Below are positions 10,557-20,997 of a DNA stretch of 48,796 nucleotides, piece after piece. Origin of the DNA: Treponema sp. Lineage in GTDB: Bacteria > Spirochaetota > Spirochaetia > Treponematales > Breznakiellaceae. The position numbers and the translations under genes are program-made. The stretch is from the NCBI GenBank assembly GCA_031279205.1, contig JAITIX010000051.1, positions 1-48,796 of the forward strand, in the 5' to 3' direction. How positions within the stretch are numbered: position 1 is the stretch's first letter; every line of letters begins with the position of its first letter. Under the pieces are notes generated by a model, which did not search any database, was not told where the DNA came from, and saw only the letters and a list, made by a program, of their open reading frames with translations.

Positions 10557-10582
10557 AACCCCATGTCTTTAGACATGGGGTT
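10557..10582 (-). terminator. Rho-independent terminator for the minus-strand gene at 10609..11601
   Basis: Perfect 12-bp arms AACCCCATGTCT-TT-AGACATGGGGTT; read on the minus strand it is followed by TTTTGTTTT. Confidence 0.88.
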
Positions 10583-10608
10583 ACTGACGTTACGCAGTCT
10601 ATCTGCTC

Positions 10609-11601
10609 TTAACTTTTCTTGATTGCCGCATCAAACGCGACGTTTGAGGGGGCAAAGTCGATCTTGCGGACGAATTCGCAGGCTTCCTTTGCGCCATACT
10701 CACGCTCCATGCCGGAATCTTCCCATTCTACGGAAAGCGGTCCCTGATAGTTCATGGCATTGAGTTCCCGAATGATGTTCTCGAAGTCCACATCGCCGTG
10801 TCCTAGAGACCGGAAGTTCCAGCCGCGCCGTGTGTCGCCAAACGTGAGGTGCGAGCCGAGTATGCCGGCTTTGCCATCCAGCGTTACCGCGGCATCCTTC
10901 ATGTGAACGTGGTAGATGCGGTCAGCGAAGTCGCGGAGGAAGACATGCGGCGTTACCCCCTGCCAGATGAGGTGCGACGGGTCGAAGTTAAAGCCCAACG
11001 TAGGACGGCAGTTGAACTCCTTGAGGAGGCGCTGCGCCGTGTAATAGTCAAACGCGATTTCAGTGGGATGTACCTCAAGCGCGAACTTGATTCCGTTTTT
11101 GTCGTATTCATCAAAAATTGGATTCCAGAGCTGGGCGATTTCCTTGAAGGCATTATCGATCATCTCCTCGCTGGTCTGGGGGAATGAGTACCAATACTTC
11201 CAAATGGGGCTTCCCATGAAGCCGGTAACAACCGAGACTCCCATTGCTTTGGCTGCTCTGGCGATGTACTTCATCTCCTCGATAGCCCACTCGCGTATCT
11301 TGTCTGGCTGGCCAGCGTACTGGGCAGGAGCGAAGCCGTCGAGACGCGGGTCCCAGAGGTCGCCGACACACTGTCCCGGCAGGTGGCCGCTTATTGCCCA
11401 GCACTTGAGGCCGTGTTGTGCAAGGATTTCCTTGCGGTTTGCCACATACGCCGTATCCGAGGCTGCCTTGCGGGGGTCAAGATGATCTCCCCATGAGGCA
11501 ATCTCAATGCCGTCGTAGCCGAAAGACTTTACCTTTTTACACAGTTCCTCAAAAGGTAAATCTGCCCATTGTCCTGAAAAAATCGTTACTGGTCTTGACA
11601 T
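10609..11601 (-). CDS. Sugar phosphate isomerase/epimerase (xylose isomerase-like TIM barrel)
   Basis: GYDGIEIASWGDHLD, LGFNFDPSHLIWQG, VHMKDAAV, LSVEWEDSGM. Confidence 0.88.
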   Translation of the reverse strand: MSRPVTIFSGQWADLPFEELCKKVKSFGYDGIEIASWGDHLDPRKAASDTAYVANRKEILAQHGLKCWAISGHLPGQCVGDLWDPRLDGFAPAQYAGQPDKIREWAIEEMKYIARAAKAMGVSVVTGFMGSPIWKYWYSFPQTSEEMIDNAFKEIAQLWNPIFDEYDKNGIKFALEVHPTEIAFDYYTAQRLLKEFNCRPTLGFNFDPSHLIWQGVTPHVFLRDFADRIYHVHMKDAAVTLDGKAGILGSHLTFGDTRRGWNFRSLGHGDVDFENIIRELNAMNYQGPLSVEWEDSGMEREYGAKEACEFVRKIDFAPSNVAFDAAIKKS

Positions 11602-11688
11602 ATATTCTCCTTAGCCTATACAGGCTCACACGGAGGGGTCGGAGTAAAGGTTAGACTTCTTCTTGCCCCGCCACTGTGTGAAATTTTT

Positions 11689-12876
11689 TTAGAAATTGAC
11701 CCACACCGCTCCCTTTTGGGAACTTTCCACGCATTTGCCGATGAAACGCACGCCATCAACTGCGGTCTCCACGTCCGGGAAATCAAGGTCTGCCTCTGTG
11801 AGGGGCTGACCTTCTTTCTGTTTACTGAGGGCAGTGATGTAGGTCTTGTAGATGTTAGCAAGCGCTTCAAAATAGCCTTCAGGATGACCAGAGGGGATGC
11901 GGGAATAGGACTGCGCGTGTGGGTAAAACGGATCGCGGGCGCGGGAAAGCAGGGTGTTTGGCTGACCGAAACGCCGTACCTCAAGGTAGTTCGAGGCTTC
12001 CTGGTCCCAGAGGATCGCGCCTTTATCGCCGAAGATGCGTACCTTAAAGGCATTATCATAGCCTGCGGCAACCTGACTCGTCCAATAGACGCCCTTTGCG
12101 CCGCCCTCGTACTCCAGCAGCACCGTGGCGTTGTCGTCAAGGACACGCCCCGGAACAATGGTATCAAGCCGCGCCAGAAGCGACTTGATACGCAAACCAG
12201 TGATATACCAGACCATGTTCTCGATGTGCGAGCCAAGATCGCCGATGCTGTTGGATTTACCCGCCATGTTGGGGTTAGTCCGCCATGCCGCCTGCTTACT
12301 CCCCTCATCCTCAGCGCGTACTATGAGCCATTCCTGGGGATACTCGGCGTTGATGTAGCGGACTTCGCCGATCTCGCCGTGCCGTAGCAACTCCCGCGCC
12401 TGCTTCACTGTGGGATGTCCTGTGTAGGTATAGGTAACGCAGAACAAAAGCCCCTTAGTTTTGGCAAGATCAGCCAGTTCCTGTGCCTCGGCAAGCTCGA
12501 CACAGAGCGGTTTTTCGCAGACAACCGGAATGCCTCGGCTTAAAAACGCCTTAGCCGCCTCATAGTGGCTCGTGTTCGGGGTCGTGATCACCACAAAGTC
12601 GATTGGGTCACTCCGGTTCGCCTCTTCCACTGCCATTTCCTCAAACGTCTTGTAGAGCCGTTCTGGTGTAAGCCCCAGCGCCGCACCCGTTACGAGGGTC
12701 TGTTCCGCTGAGTGCGAAAAACAGCCAGCCACAATCTCAGCCAAGCCATCCAGGGCGATTGACTTCCGGTGTACATCCCCTATGAACGACCCGGGACCGC
12801 CGCCAACCATGCCATAGCACAGCTTCTTCGCAAAGCGTATATCTGAACTTCCTTCAATCATTGTTATGTCTCCCAA
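11689..12876 (-). CDS. Gfo/Idh/MocA family oxidoreductase
   Basis: GMVGGGPGSFIGDVHR, VVITTPNTSHYEAAKAFLSRGIPVVCEKPLC. Confidence 0.92.
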   Translation of the reverse strand: MGDITMIEGSSDIRFAKKLCYGMVGGGPGSFIGDVHRKSIALDGLAEIVAGCFSHSAEQTLVTGAALGLTPERLYKTFEEMAVEEANRSDPIDFVVITTPNTSHYEAAKAFLSRGIPVVCEKPLCVELAEAQELADLAKTKGLLFCVTYTYTGHPTVKQARELLRHGEIGEVRYINAEYPQEWLIVRAEDEGSKQAAWRTNPNMAGKSNSIGDLGSHIENMVWYITGLRIKSLLARLDTIVPGRVLDDNATVLLEYEGGAKGVYWTSQVAAGYDNAFKVRIFGDKGAILWDQEASNYLEVRRFGQPNTLLSRARDPFYPHAQSYSRIPSGHPEGYFEALANIYKTYITALSKQKEGQPLTEADLDFPDVETAVDGVRFIGKCVESSQKGAVWVNF

Positions 12877-13013
12877 TCTAGTATACCACGAGTCTTGTAT
12901 GGAGCAAGCTATTATCCCAGTTTCCGAAAAATGTAAAAAAGCATAGCCGAAATGACTATTTTTAGTATTATAGTAATACTGGCATTTGAGCTGGTAAGGA
13001 GAACTACTTATAG

Positions 13014-13733
13014 ATGATTCGAATTGTTATTGTTGAGGAGAAGGAGTCGGAACAGAAGCTGGTGCAGAAAATATTGGCGCCTCATTCAGACTTTGAAGTT
13101 GTTGGATACGGGGGAAATGGCTTTGATGCTCTGTCGCTCGTGAGCGAGTTAAAACCGAATATCGTGATCATGGATACCCGTCTGGGCGGTATTAACGGAG
13201 TAGAGCTTATTTCGTTATTAAAAAGTAAGTCCCTGCATACAGCGTTCCTGATCCTTTCCACGCATACTGAAGAGGCGTATCTCGGCAAGATAATCAATCT
13301 TGGTATTACCGCTTACCTGCTCAAAGAAACAGATATGAATACCTTACCACAGGCGATAAGAACACTTCACAAGGGAGGGCATTTCTTTTCACCGCTAGTT
13401 CACGACAAGGTGTTCCATACCTTGCTGGACATGATCAAAACGAAGGCTTCTGACAATCCTTCCCCCTTGGCGTCCGTTGCTTGGTCGCAGAGCTTGGGGA
13501 AAACGCACTCACAAAAAATGATGAATGTAAAATTCTCCACCATAGAAAAACGACTCATTGCTCTAGTCGTGCAAGGTTACTCAAGCGAGGAGATCGCAGA
13601 CCATTTGTGCCTGAGCGGAGGAACGATTCGTAATTACCTTTCAATGCTGTTACAAAAAACCGGTCAACGGAACAGAACCCAGCTCGCCCTGTTTGCAATA
13701 AATAACGGATTGCTTAATAAGTCCTACAACTAA
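13014..13733 (+). CDS. NarL/FixJ (LuxR-type) response regulator
   Basis: Receiver domain (IVIMDTRLGGINGVEL, YLLKETD) plus LuxR HTH (RLIALVVQGYSSEEIADHLCLSGGTIRNYLSMLLQKTG). Confidence 0.88.
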   Translation: MIRIVIVEEKESEQKLVQKILAPHSDFEVVGYGGNGFDALSLVSELKPNIVIMDTRLGGINGVELISLLKSKSLHTAFLILSTHTEEAYLGKIINLGITAYLLKETDMNTLPQAIRTLHKGGHFFSPLVHDKVFHTLLDMIKTKASDNPSPLASVAWSQSLGKTHSQKMMNVKFSTIEKRLIALVVQGYSSEEIADHLCLSGGTIRNYLSMLLQKTGQRNRTQLALFAINNGLLNKSYN

Positions 13734-13757
13734 GTCTCCCATACAACTCTATTCATG

Positions 13758-13803
13758 TTATACTCTGACTTGTTCGGGAACTAACCACGTTCCCGAACAA
13801 GTC
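13758..13803 (+). promoter_or_regulatory. Palindrome with a candidate extended -10 upstream of xylB
   Basis: TGtTATACT at 13756-13764, then perfect 15-bp arms GACTTGTTCGGGAAC (13767-13781) / GTTCCCGAACAAGTC (13789-13803) around TAACCAC. Confidence 0.6.
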
Positions 13804-13829
13804 TATACTGACCTTTTAAGGAGTGTTAT

Positions 13830-15317
13830 GTGAAAACGGTATGTGGTATTGATTTGGGAACCCAGAGTTGCAAGGTTCTGATTTACGATTATGAGACGAA
13901 AACAGTTCTGGCACGTTCTCAGACGCCTGTTGACATGGTATCGGAGAATGATGGAACCAGAGAGCAGAAGGCTGAATGGTACGATGCCGCGCTGAAAAGC
14001 TGCTTTGATACAATTGACGCGAGTCTCAAGGCGACAGTTGCAGCAATCGGAATTTCCGGCCATCAGCACAGTTTTGTTCCGCTTGACGAGGCCGGGAAGC
14101 CGCTCTACAACGTCAAGCTATGGTGCGATACATCAACCGCCGCCGAGTGCGAGCAGATCACCGGTGCGGCGGGCGGTGAGGGCGCACTCATCGCCGAAAC
14201 CGGACTCCCCATGCGCCCCGGATACACAGCCCCCAAAGTGCAGTGGCTCAAAAACCACAAGCCTGAACTCTTCGCCAAACTGCGGCATATCCTGCTTCCT
14301 CATGACTATCTCAACTTCCTCCTCACCGGCGAGTACACGGCTGAATACGGAGACGCTTCAGGAACCGCGCTCTTTGATGTGCGTAAACGTGAGTGGTCAA
14401 AAAAGGTCTGCGACCTCATCGATCCTGAGGTCATTGGGTATCTGCCCAGGCTTGTTGAACCGGGCGCTATCGCCGGCACAGTGTCAGAGACTGCGGCGGC
14501 ACTATTCGGCTTGCCGATCGGCGCACTAGTGGCAAGCGGCGGCGGGGACAATATGATGGGCGCGATTGGAACAGGCGCGGTTAAAGACGGCTTCCTCACC
14601 ATGAGTCTGGGAACCTCTGGCACCCTTTTCGGCTTTTCCAACACGCCGGTTATCGATCCCTCTGGAAACCTCGCCGCCTTCTGCTCCTCAAGCGGAGGCT
14701 GGCTTCCCCTGCTTTGTACCATGAACTGCACCGTGGCAAGCGAGGAATTCCGCGCGCTCTTTGGCCTTGACGTAAAAGCCTTTGACGCGGAAGCCGCAAA
14801 AGCGCCTATTGGCGCGGAAGGCGTAGTCATCCTGCCGTTCTTCAACGGGGAACGCACCCCAAATCTGCCCAATGGTAGAGCCAGCGTTAATGGCGCGACC
14901 AGCGCGAACTTCAAGCGCGAAAACCTCGCGCGCGCCAGCCTTGAGGCCGCGATTTTCGGTATGCGTATCGGTATGGAAGGCTTTAGCGAACTTGGCTTCA
15001 AGGCGCGGGAAATCCGGCTCATAGGCGGTGGCGCGAAAAGCAAAATATGGCAGAGCATCGCGGCCAATGTGATGAACCTGCCAGTCTGCGTTCCAAAAAA
15101 CGACGAAGCCGCTGCTATGGGCGGCGCAATTCAGGCACTCTGGACCCTTTTGAAGAGCGCTTCACCAGACGTATCAATCGAGTCGCTTGTTGACGAACAC
15201 GTTGTTCTGGACGGCAGCGCAACAGCCGCCCCTGACTCGGACGCGGTTACCGCCTACAACGCCGCATATCAGGAATACGCGAAATATTTAGCCGCGTTAG
15301 GCCCGCTGTATAAATAA
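13830..15317 (+). CDS. xylB: Xylulokinase (FGGY family)
   Basis: GIDLGTQSCKVLIYD, GISGHQHSFVPLDEAGKPLYNVKLWCDTST, GGDNMMGAIGTG, GGGAKSKIWQ. GTG start with aaggagtg RBS. Confidence 0.9.
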   Translation: MKTVCGIDLGTQSCKVLIYDYETKTVLARSQTPVDMVSENDGTREQKAEWYDAALKSCFDTIDASLKATVAAIGISGHQHSFVPLDEAGKPLYNVKLWCDTSTAAECEQITGAAGGEGALIAETGLPMRPGYTAPKVQWLKNHKPELFAKLRHILLPHDYLNFLLTGEYTAEYGDASGTALFDVRKREWSKKVCDLIDPEVIGYLPRLVEPGAIAGTVSETAAALFGLPIGALVASGGGDNMMGAIGTGAVKDGFLTMSLGTSGTLFGFSNTPVIDPSGNLAAFCSSSGGWLPLLCTMNCTVASEEFRALFGLDVKAFDAEAAKAPIGAEGVVILPFFNGERTPNLPNGRASVNGATSANFKRENLARASLEAAIFGMRIGMEGFSELGFKAREIRLIGGGAKSKIWQSIAANVMNLPVCVPKNDEAAAMGGAIQALWTLLKSASPDVSIESLVDEHVVLDGSATAAPDSDAVTAYNAAYQEYAKYLAALGPLYK

Positions 15318-15372
15318 TTAACCACGAAGAGCAGAGGCGCGACCATGCCGCGCCCCTTCAAAGGAGTCGGAT

Positions 15373-16968
15373 ATGACTATAGAACAGGCAATCATTGAAG
15401 GAAAAACAAGCGTAGGGATTGAATTAGGTTCAACCCGCATCAAGGCCATGTTAATTGACACGAGTGAGCCCCGGTACACGCCCATTGCGTCAGGCGCTTA
15501 CGATTGGGAAAACCGTCTAGAAAACAATGTGTGGACATACCACCTTGACGACGTGTGGATAGGGATACAGTCCAGCTTTCAGGCGCTGGTCAGCGATGTG
15601 CAGCGCCGTTACGGGACGCAGCTTATAAGCACGGGTGCCATCGGCATTTCCGCGATGATGCACGGCTACCTCGTGTTCGATAAAGCGGGCGTGCAACTCA
15701 CGCCATTCCGCACATGGCGCAACACCATAACCGAACAAGCGGCGCGGGCGCTTACCGAAACATTCCGGTTTAACGTTCCCCAGCGCTGGAGCATTGCCCA
15801 TCTGTATCAGGCCATGTTGAACAATGAACCCCACATCCCTAACATCGCGTTTATCACCACCCTTGCCGGATATGTGCATTGGCGCTTAACCGGTCAAAAA
15901 TCCCTTGGCATTGGAGACGCTTCCGGCATGTTTCCAATAGACAGCGCCATAAACGATTATCATCAGGGAATGTTGCGCCAATTCGACGAACTAACCCAAG
16001 ATTGTGGCTGGAAACTAAAAGACATACTCCCCACGGTTCTTTGCGCGGGCGAGAACGCAGGCGCGCTCACTCCCGAAGGCGCGAACCTGCTCGACCCTTC
16101 CGGCGGTCTACAAGCGGACATCCCGTTTTGTCCACCCGAAGGCGACGCCGGAACCGGCATGGTGGCAACCAACAGCGTGAAGGAACGCACTGGTAATGTT
16201 TCCGCTGGCACCTCGATATTTGCAATGCTTGTGCTGGAAAAGCCCCTGGCAAAAGTCTGGACGGAAGTTGACATGGTAACAACCCCATCAGGAAAACCAG
16301 TGGCAATGGTGCATTGCAATAACTGTACCTCAGACCTTGACGCCTGGGTTAAGTTATTCGTGGAGTTAAACGCGCTTACCGGCGCGAAAATTGAAAAACC
16401 CGCGCTCTACGATGCCCTGTATTACAAGGCTCTGGAGGGCGACGCTGACTGCGGCGGCCTAGTGTCCTACAACTATTATGGCGGTGAACCCGTTACTCAA
16501 ATGGAACAGGGACGCCCGCTTTTTGTCCGCCTTCCTGACAGCCGTTTGACGCTGGCAAACTTCATGCGCGCCACGCTTTTCTCCACAATGGCGACGCTTA
16601 AGCTCGGCATGGACATACTCACCGAACAGGAGCAGGTTCGCCTTGATAATCTGCTGGGACATGGCGGCTTATTCAAAACAAAAGGCGTGGGACAACGTCT
16701 TTTGGCCGCGGCGTTAAAGGTACCAATTACCGTGATGGAGTCCGCCGGTGAAGGTGGAGCCTGGGGCATAGCGCTACTCGCAGCATATATGCTGGAAAAG
16801 GGCGCGAAGGAGCCGCTTGAGTCCTACCTTGCCGAAAAAGTATTCGCCGGCAACGCGGGTTCGCGTCTGGAGCCTGATCCCAAAGACGAAGCTGGCTTCA
16901 CGGCGTTTATGAAACGGTATAAAGCTGGCCTCGCGATTGAGCGGAGCGCCGTAGAAAGTTTGTGCTAA
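15373..16968 (+). CDS. FGGY-family carbohydrate kinase (substrate unknown)
   Basis: 531 aa; [67 protein letters not shown] aaaggagtc. Confidence 0.85.
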   Translation: MTIEQAIIEGKTSVGIELGSTRIKAMLIDTSEPRYTPIASGAYDWENRLENNVWTYHLDDVWIGIQSSFQALVSDVQRRYGTQLISTGAIGISAMMHGYLVFDKAGVQLTPFRTWRNTITEQAARALTETFRFNVPQRWSIAHLYQAMLNNEPHIPNIAFITTLAGYVHWRLTGQKSLGIGDASGMFPIDSAINDYHQGMLRQFDELTQDCGWKLKDILPTVLCAGENAGALTPEGANLLDPSGGLQADIPFCPPEGDAGTGMVATNSVKERTGNVSAGTSIFAMLVLEKPLAKVWTEVDMVTTPSGKPVAMVHCNNCTSDLDAWVKLFVELNALTGAKIEKPALYDALYYKALEGDADCGGLVSYNYYGGEPVTQMEQGRPLFVRLPDSRLTLANFMRATLFSTMATLKLGMDILTEQEQVRLDNLLGHGGLFKTKGVGQRLLAAALKVPITVMESAGEGGAWGIALLAAYMLEKGAKEPLESYLAEKVFAGNAGSRLEPDPKDEAGFTAFMKRYKAGLAIERSAVESLC

Positions 16969-17037
16969 CTATTCAGTCGATCAAGGTAGAGGCGACCTAC
17001 AAAGTAGTTTCTGGTTCAGCCTCGTAAGTGGGCGCCG

Positions 17038-17106
17038 GTTCCTAACAAGGGAACGGTTTGGTTCCTAACAAGGGAACGGTTTGGTTCCTAACAAGGGAAC
17101 GGTTTG
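17038..17106. repeat. Tandem array, 3 exact copies of 23 bp (GTTCCTAACAAGGGAACGGTTTG)
   Basis: Three identical units; each contains inverted repeat GTTCC-TAACAAG-GGAAC. Confidence 0.97.
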
Positions 17107-17191
17107 GTGCAAGGTGTCTGACACCGCCTTCGGAAAGAAGCAGAGACCTTGTAGAGCAAGCCGAGCAATCAGCCTAGCTACAAGCCCTGTC

Positions 17192-17998
17192 CTACCCGCG
17201 CTTCTCCAGAATGGTCTGTGCAATTTCCGCGAAGCCGTCGCCACAGTCCATCGATGCGACAAAGGCTGGATAGCGTGTAATGAGCGTGGTGTAGCGGCGG
17301 ATATTCGCCACAGCGCAGGCCAAGGGGAAACGGGCGAACATTGGCTCGTCATTGGGGGAATCGCCGACAAACACCACCTCACGGTCGTCCGCCCCGGAAC
17401 GCCAGCCAAAACGACGGGTCAGGAAACGCTCGGCCATAGTCAGCTTGTCGTAATGACCTATCCAGATGTTTATATGTATAGAAGAAACTTTCGCCATTGC
17501 TCCCTCTTCCTCGGCGATTTTCTTTACCTTGAGAGCGTCTTTCAAAGGCAATATTGGTTCCTCCTCGGCAAAGTCCAATGCCAGGTCAAAGAGCCGTGCA
17601 AACTGATCTTTTGCAATCCGCAGTCCCTTAACTTCGGTAAGGGCGCGTTCTCGAATTCTCTCCAGAACCGGATGCTCGTTCCGTACCACATTTTCGTGAT
17701 ACTCAGCCTTGAGGATCGCCCGCTGGAGCGGCAGGTCCCGACGTTCTTCCCAGAAAGCCAGCGCCCCATTCTCGCCAATCACCCCGTCAACCGGCCATTC
17801 CCGCGCGATAAGGTCGCACCAGCCCGCAGGTCGCCCAGTAACTGGAATCACCCGCAGGCCGGCCTCTTGCAGATGCCACAACGCGGTGTATGAGGAAGCC
17901 ATCAGCTTACCTTCCCGCGTGAGTGTGTCATCGATGTCCATCAGGATGAAGCGAATCCGCCTCGCTTCGTCCTTTGTTATGTCTGTGATGGGTCGCAA
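17192..17998 (-). CDS. HAD-superfamily (class IIB) hydrolase/sugar phosphatase
   Basis: ILMDIDDTLTREGKL, VIPVTGRPAGW, VFVGDSPNDEPMF motifs; apparent TTG start. Confidence 0.88.
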   Translation of the reverse strand: MRPITDITKDEARRIRFILMDIDDTLTREGKLMASSYTALWHLQEAGLRVIPVTGRPAGWCDLIAREWPVDGVIGENGALAFWEERRDLPLQRAILKAEYHENVVRNEHPVLERIRERALTEVKGLRIAKDQFARLFDLALDFAEEEPILPLKDALKVKKIAEEEGAMAKVSSIHINIWIGHYDKLTMAERFLTRRFGWRSGADDREVVFVGDSPNDEPMFARFPLACAVANIRRYTTLITRYPAFVASMDCGDGFAEIAQTILEKRG

Positions 17999-19708
17999 TT
18001 AGTCTGAATCATCCTCAGTAACAAGCGTAAGACTAAGCGTGTAAGCGTTGTTGGAAAGTGGATCATCGCTCATGCAGTATATCTCAAGAAAGTAATCGCC
18101 GGCCTCAAGTTCCACCCTGAGATAGGCATCATAGTTAGCTCCGCTGTCATTATCTTCGGCGATATATTCGTCAGTGTCGGCGTGGTAGAGTCCGATGTAC
18201 GAATCGAGGTAATCGCCAGCGGCAATCGTGCGGATTTCATAAAAATTCTTTTCACTAATCGTGAAACGGACATAGTCGGCGTCTTCCGCAATGGTGAAGG
18301 TACGGTTCTGAGTTTCGCCAAGCGTGATTCTCTTAGCGAAGGATAGGTTATTGTCAGGCTCATAGGCGTCGCTTTCGCCTGCTGCCATAAGCTCTGCCTT
18401 TAGCGTATAGGCTCCCTGCGCCCCGTCGTATTCGGTAAGCTCCACGTATACCACGCCGCCTGAAGGAACAATGAGCATAAGCCGCGCATTGAATCCAGAA
18501 CCTAAGTCATCGTCGGAACCGAGTTCGTTGCCCGCCTGATCATAAGCTGTGATAACCGTATCCATGGTTCCGTTGGTATAGATAATAAGGTAAGCGCCCG
18601 GTTCTGCGTTAATCCTATACCAGTCAACATCGCTTGAGAGTTCGAAATAGCCGTTTACCTGTTCTCCAACTTCGATAAGGGCTGCCTCCTCCATGCTATT
18701 GTTTGGCTCAATCGAAGCGTCAGAGGGAGCTTCCGCAGTGCTTGCTCGGAACTGGTACACGCCGGTTTCATAATCAGAGCTCCACACCGCGACGATGTAG
18801 ATTTTCCCAGCCTCCACTTTGTATTCGATATAGGCGTTGTAGTATTCCCCGCTATCATCGTCTTGTGCCAGCACTAAGCCAGCTTCGGCCTCGTAGAGCG
18901 TCATGTAAGTGTCGATATCGCCCGCTGTTTCAAGTATAAGGATGCCGTCTTCATCTGGTATAAGCACAAACCAGTCCTCATCTCCTTCATGAAGGGTACG
19001 TTCTAACCAAGGTTCGCCATTTTCAATAAAGACTGGATAATCTATGCTGTCAGGTTCATACTCATCCGGCGCTATCATTGAACTAGGATAGGATGGGATG
19101 GGTGTGATGGGAACAGGAGGGGAGGCAAAGCCGGGTAATAATAAGGTCTGTATAAAGGGCGTTACTAGGAAGTCCGTAACCCAGGTATCCATGAGCGCGG
19201 CATCCTCAACCCTGATAAGCTGGGTATAGATACGCAGGGTATCCCCGATCAGGAGTGTAAGCCCGTCCAGCGTATAGTCAGTCTCTGCCTGATTACTAGT
19301 AATAATAAGGAAGCGCCGGTTTTCCAGCCTTGAAAGGTTGCTTGATAGTTGCTTGTTCCAATAGGTTCCAAACAGTGAATCCACATCATCGAACTGGAAA
19401 CTTCCCACTGTGACTCGTGTATCGGGCGGCAAGGCGGCCAATGTCTGCCCAAGAAGCGCTGAAAACCGCACGGCTTCCGCGTCAAGCGCTGTGAGGGAAT
19501 CGATCTGCGCTGGACTTTGCGGCGGCTGAGGAGCGTCCTGTTTGAGAAGGGGTGCATCCTGCGCGATAGGCGGCTCGGTGGCGGGCGTGGTCTGCACAGG
19601 CGCGGTTTGTGCCTGTGCGTTATCAACGATAGCTTGAGCGGCGATACTAAACGGGTTAGACAAAACCAAGACAAGGCCGAACAGTACGGTAAAGATTCGA
19701 TTCTTCAT
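17999..19708 (-). CDS. Secreted protein with three PPC (bacterial pre-peptidase C-terminal) domain repeats
   Basis: Signal peptide (FGLVLVLSNPFSIAAQA). Three repeats: YEPDSIDYPVFIENGEPWLERTLHEGDEDWFVL, IEPNNSMEEAALIEVGEQVNGYFELSSDVDWYRI, YEPDNNLSFAKRITLGETQNRTFTIAEDADYVRF. Confidence 0.85.
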   Translation of the reverse strand: MKNRIFTVLFGLVLVLSNPFSIAAQAIVDNAQAQTAPVQTTPATEPPIAQDAPLLKQDAPQPPQSPAQIDSLTALDAEAVRFSALLGQTLAALPPDTRVTVGSFQFDDVDSLFGTYWNKQLSSNLSRLENRRFLIITSNQAETDYTLDGLTLLIGDTLRIYTQLIRVEDAALMDTWVTDFLVTPFIQTLLLPGFASPPVPITPIPSYPSSMIAPDEYEPDSIDYPVFIENGEPWLERTLHEGDEDWFVLIPDEDGILILETAGDIDTYMTLYEAEAGLVLAQDDDSGEYYNAYIEYKVEAGKIYIVAVWSSDYETGVYQFRASTAEAPSDASIEPNNSMEEAALIEVGEQVNGYFELSSDVDWYRINAEPGAYLIIYTNGTMDTVITAYDQAGNELGSDDDLGSGFNARLMLIVPSGGVVYVELTEYDGAQGAYTLKAELMAAGESDAYEPDNNLSFAKRITLGETQNRTFTIAEDADYVRFTISEKNFYEIRTIAAGDYLDSYIGLYHADTDEYIAEDNDSGANYDAYLRVELEAGDYFLEIYCMSDDPLSNNAYTLSLTLVTEDDSD

Positions 19709-19732
19709 GTGGTAATCCTTTATTTAGTGGCT

Positions 19733-19760
19733 TACGGCTTCTTGCTATGGAGAAGCCGTA
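19733..19760 (-). promoter_or_regulatory. Hairpin in the 5' leader of the PPC-protein gene
   Basis: Perfect 10-bp arms TACGGCTTCT / AGAAGCCGTA around TGCTATGG, 25 bp upstream of the start. Confidence 0.5.
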
Positions 19761-20007
19761 GAAAGCCTAACACAAAGAAAGCGGTGTGTCAGGCATCTAC
19801 TTGTTAATAGTGTCGGGCGTGTGGGTGTCAGACACTTGTTGTGGTGTCAGAAACGGTGGGCAATCGTGGGCTGGTTCTAACTAACAACTAAGATACATGG
19901 ACGTAACGCTGTAAGCCTGACACACGGTGTCCAGACCGGATGACCAGCGCATGGTGTTCTCATCGAAATCACGTTACGTTAGCTAGGTATGCTCTTTCTT
20001 GAGGCGT

Positions 20008-20988
20008 TTAGCTCAAGGCCTGAGCAAAAGCCGCGATAATCTGTGGCTGGAGTTCCTCAATGGTTCCAGTAGTGTAGGCGCCAGCGGCGTTCTTGTGGCC
20101 GCCACCACCAAAACTCGCGGCAATCGCCGCAACATCTACCCAATCCCGTGAACGAAGACCTATAGTGCAGGTTTCGGGCGTCTCCTGTCTGATAATCACG
20201 ATGGATTCAACGCCGGTAATCACCTGTAGAAGCTGATAGAGGCTTTCTGAATCACGTCCCTCAAGACCGAATCTCTGGGTGTCCTCGTACGATTCACTTG
20301 TGAGTAGGAGTTTGCCGTCAAAGTACGGCCGAACCCGCCCAAGCTGTATGGAGAGCAGGTAGCGGGAGGCAAGACTTTTCCCGCCGTATATAAGGCTGTA
20401 TACCTTCTTAGGGTTTGCCCCATGCCGGATAAGCCTTGCCGCGTATTCAAAGGTAGCCGCGCTTTGCTCATCAGTATGCCGGAAAAAGCCGGTGTCAGTA
20501 CAAAGCCCAAAGAAGAGCAGCTCCGCCTCTTCTGGCGTGGGTTCAAGCCCAAGCGCCTCAATAAGCAACAGGCACATCGACGTTACGGAAGGCGCAAGGT
20601 GATCTAGGAACAGTGGCATGGCGGCTGTGTTCAGCGTATGTCGTCCAGTGCTGTGGTGGTCAATTATCGCAATGGGTAGCCCCGCAATAGCAGACTCAAG
20701 GTCACCGGTACGGGATGGCATAGAGCAATCCACCACGATAATTGCTGCGCCTTCTCGCTCCGCCTCCCCAATAGTGGTGATAAAACCCTCTGCGTAGGGC
20801 TTGAGTTCCGACCGCTTGAAAGGTCCTGCTGAACAAGGAAGCGCCTGTTTTCCCATGCGCCTCAGCACGGAACAAAGCGCGAGTTGGCTTCCCACGCAGT
20901 CGCCATCCGGCTCTTTATGCCCAACGACGAGGAATTTATCACCCTTTTTGATGAAGTTCAGAAGTTCTCTCGGAACAGCTACAGCCAT
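20008..20988 (-). CDS. DHH/DHHA1 phosphoesterase (NrnA-like oligoribonuclease/pAp phosphatase)
   Basis: GHKEPDGDCVGSQLAL, IIVVDCSMPSRTGD, IIDHHSTGRH, GGGGHKNAAG. Confidence 0.9.
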   Translation of the reverse strand: MAVAVPRELLNFIKKGDKFLVVGHKEPDGDCVGSQLALCSVLRRMGKQALPCSAGPFKRSELKPYAEGFITTIGEAEREGAAIIVVDCSMPSRTGDLESAIAGLPIAIIDHHSTGRHTLNTAAMPLFLDHLAPSVTSMCLLLIEALGLEPTPEEAELLFFGLCTDTGFFRHTDEQSAATFEYAARLIRHGANPKKVYSLIYGGKSLASRYLLSIQLGRVRPYFDGKLLLTSESYEDTQRFGLEGRDSESLYQLLQVITGVESIVIIRQETPETCTIGLRSRDWVDVAAIAASFGGGGHKNAAGAYTTGTIEELQPQIIAAFAQALS

Positions 20989-20997
20989 AACACCCTC

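Noticed and set aside
14306-15067. 253-aa minus-strand ORF
   Set aside because: Antisense shadow of the clear xylulokinase gene; no family motif.
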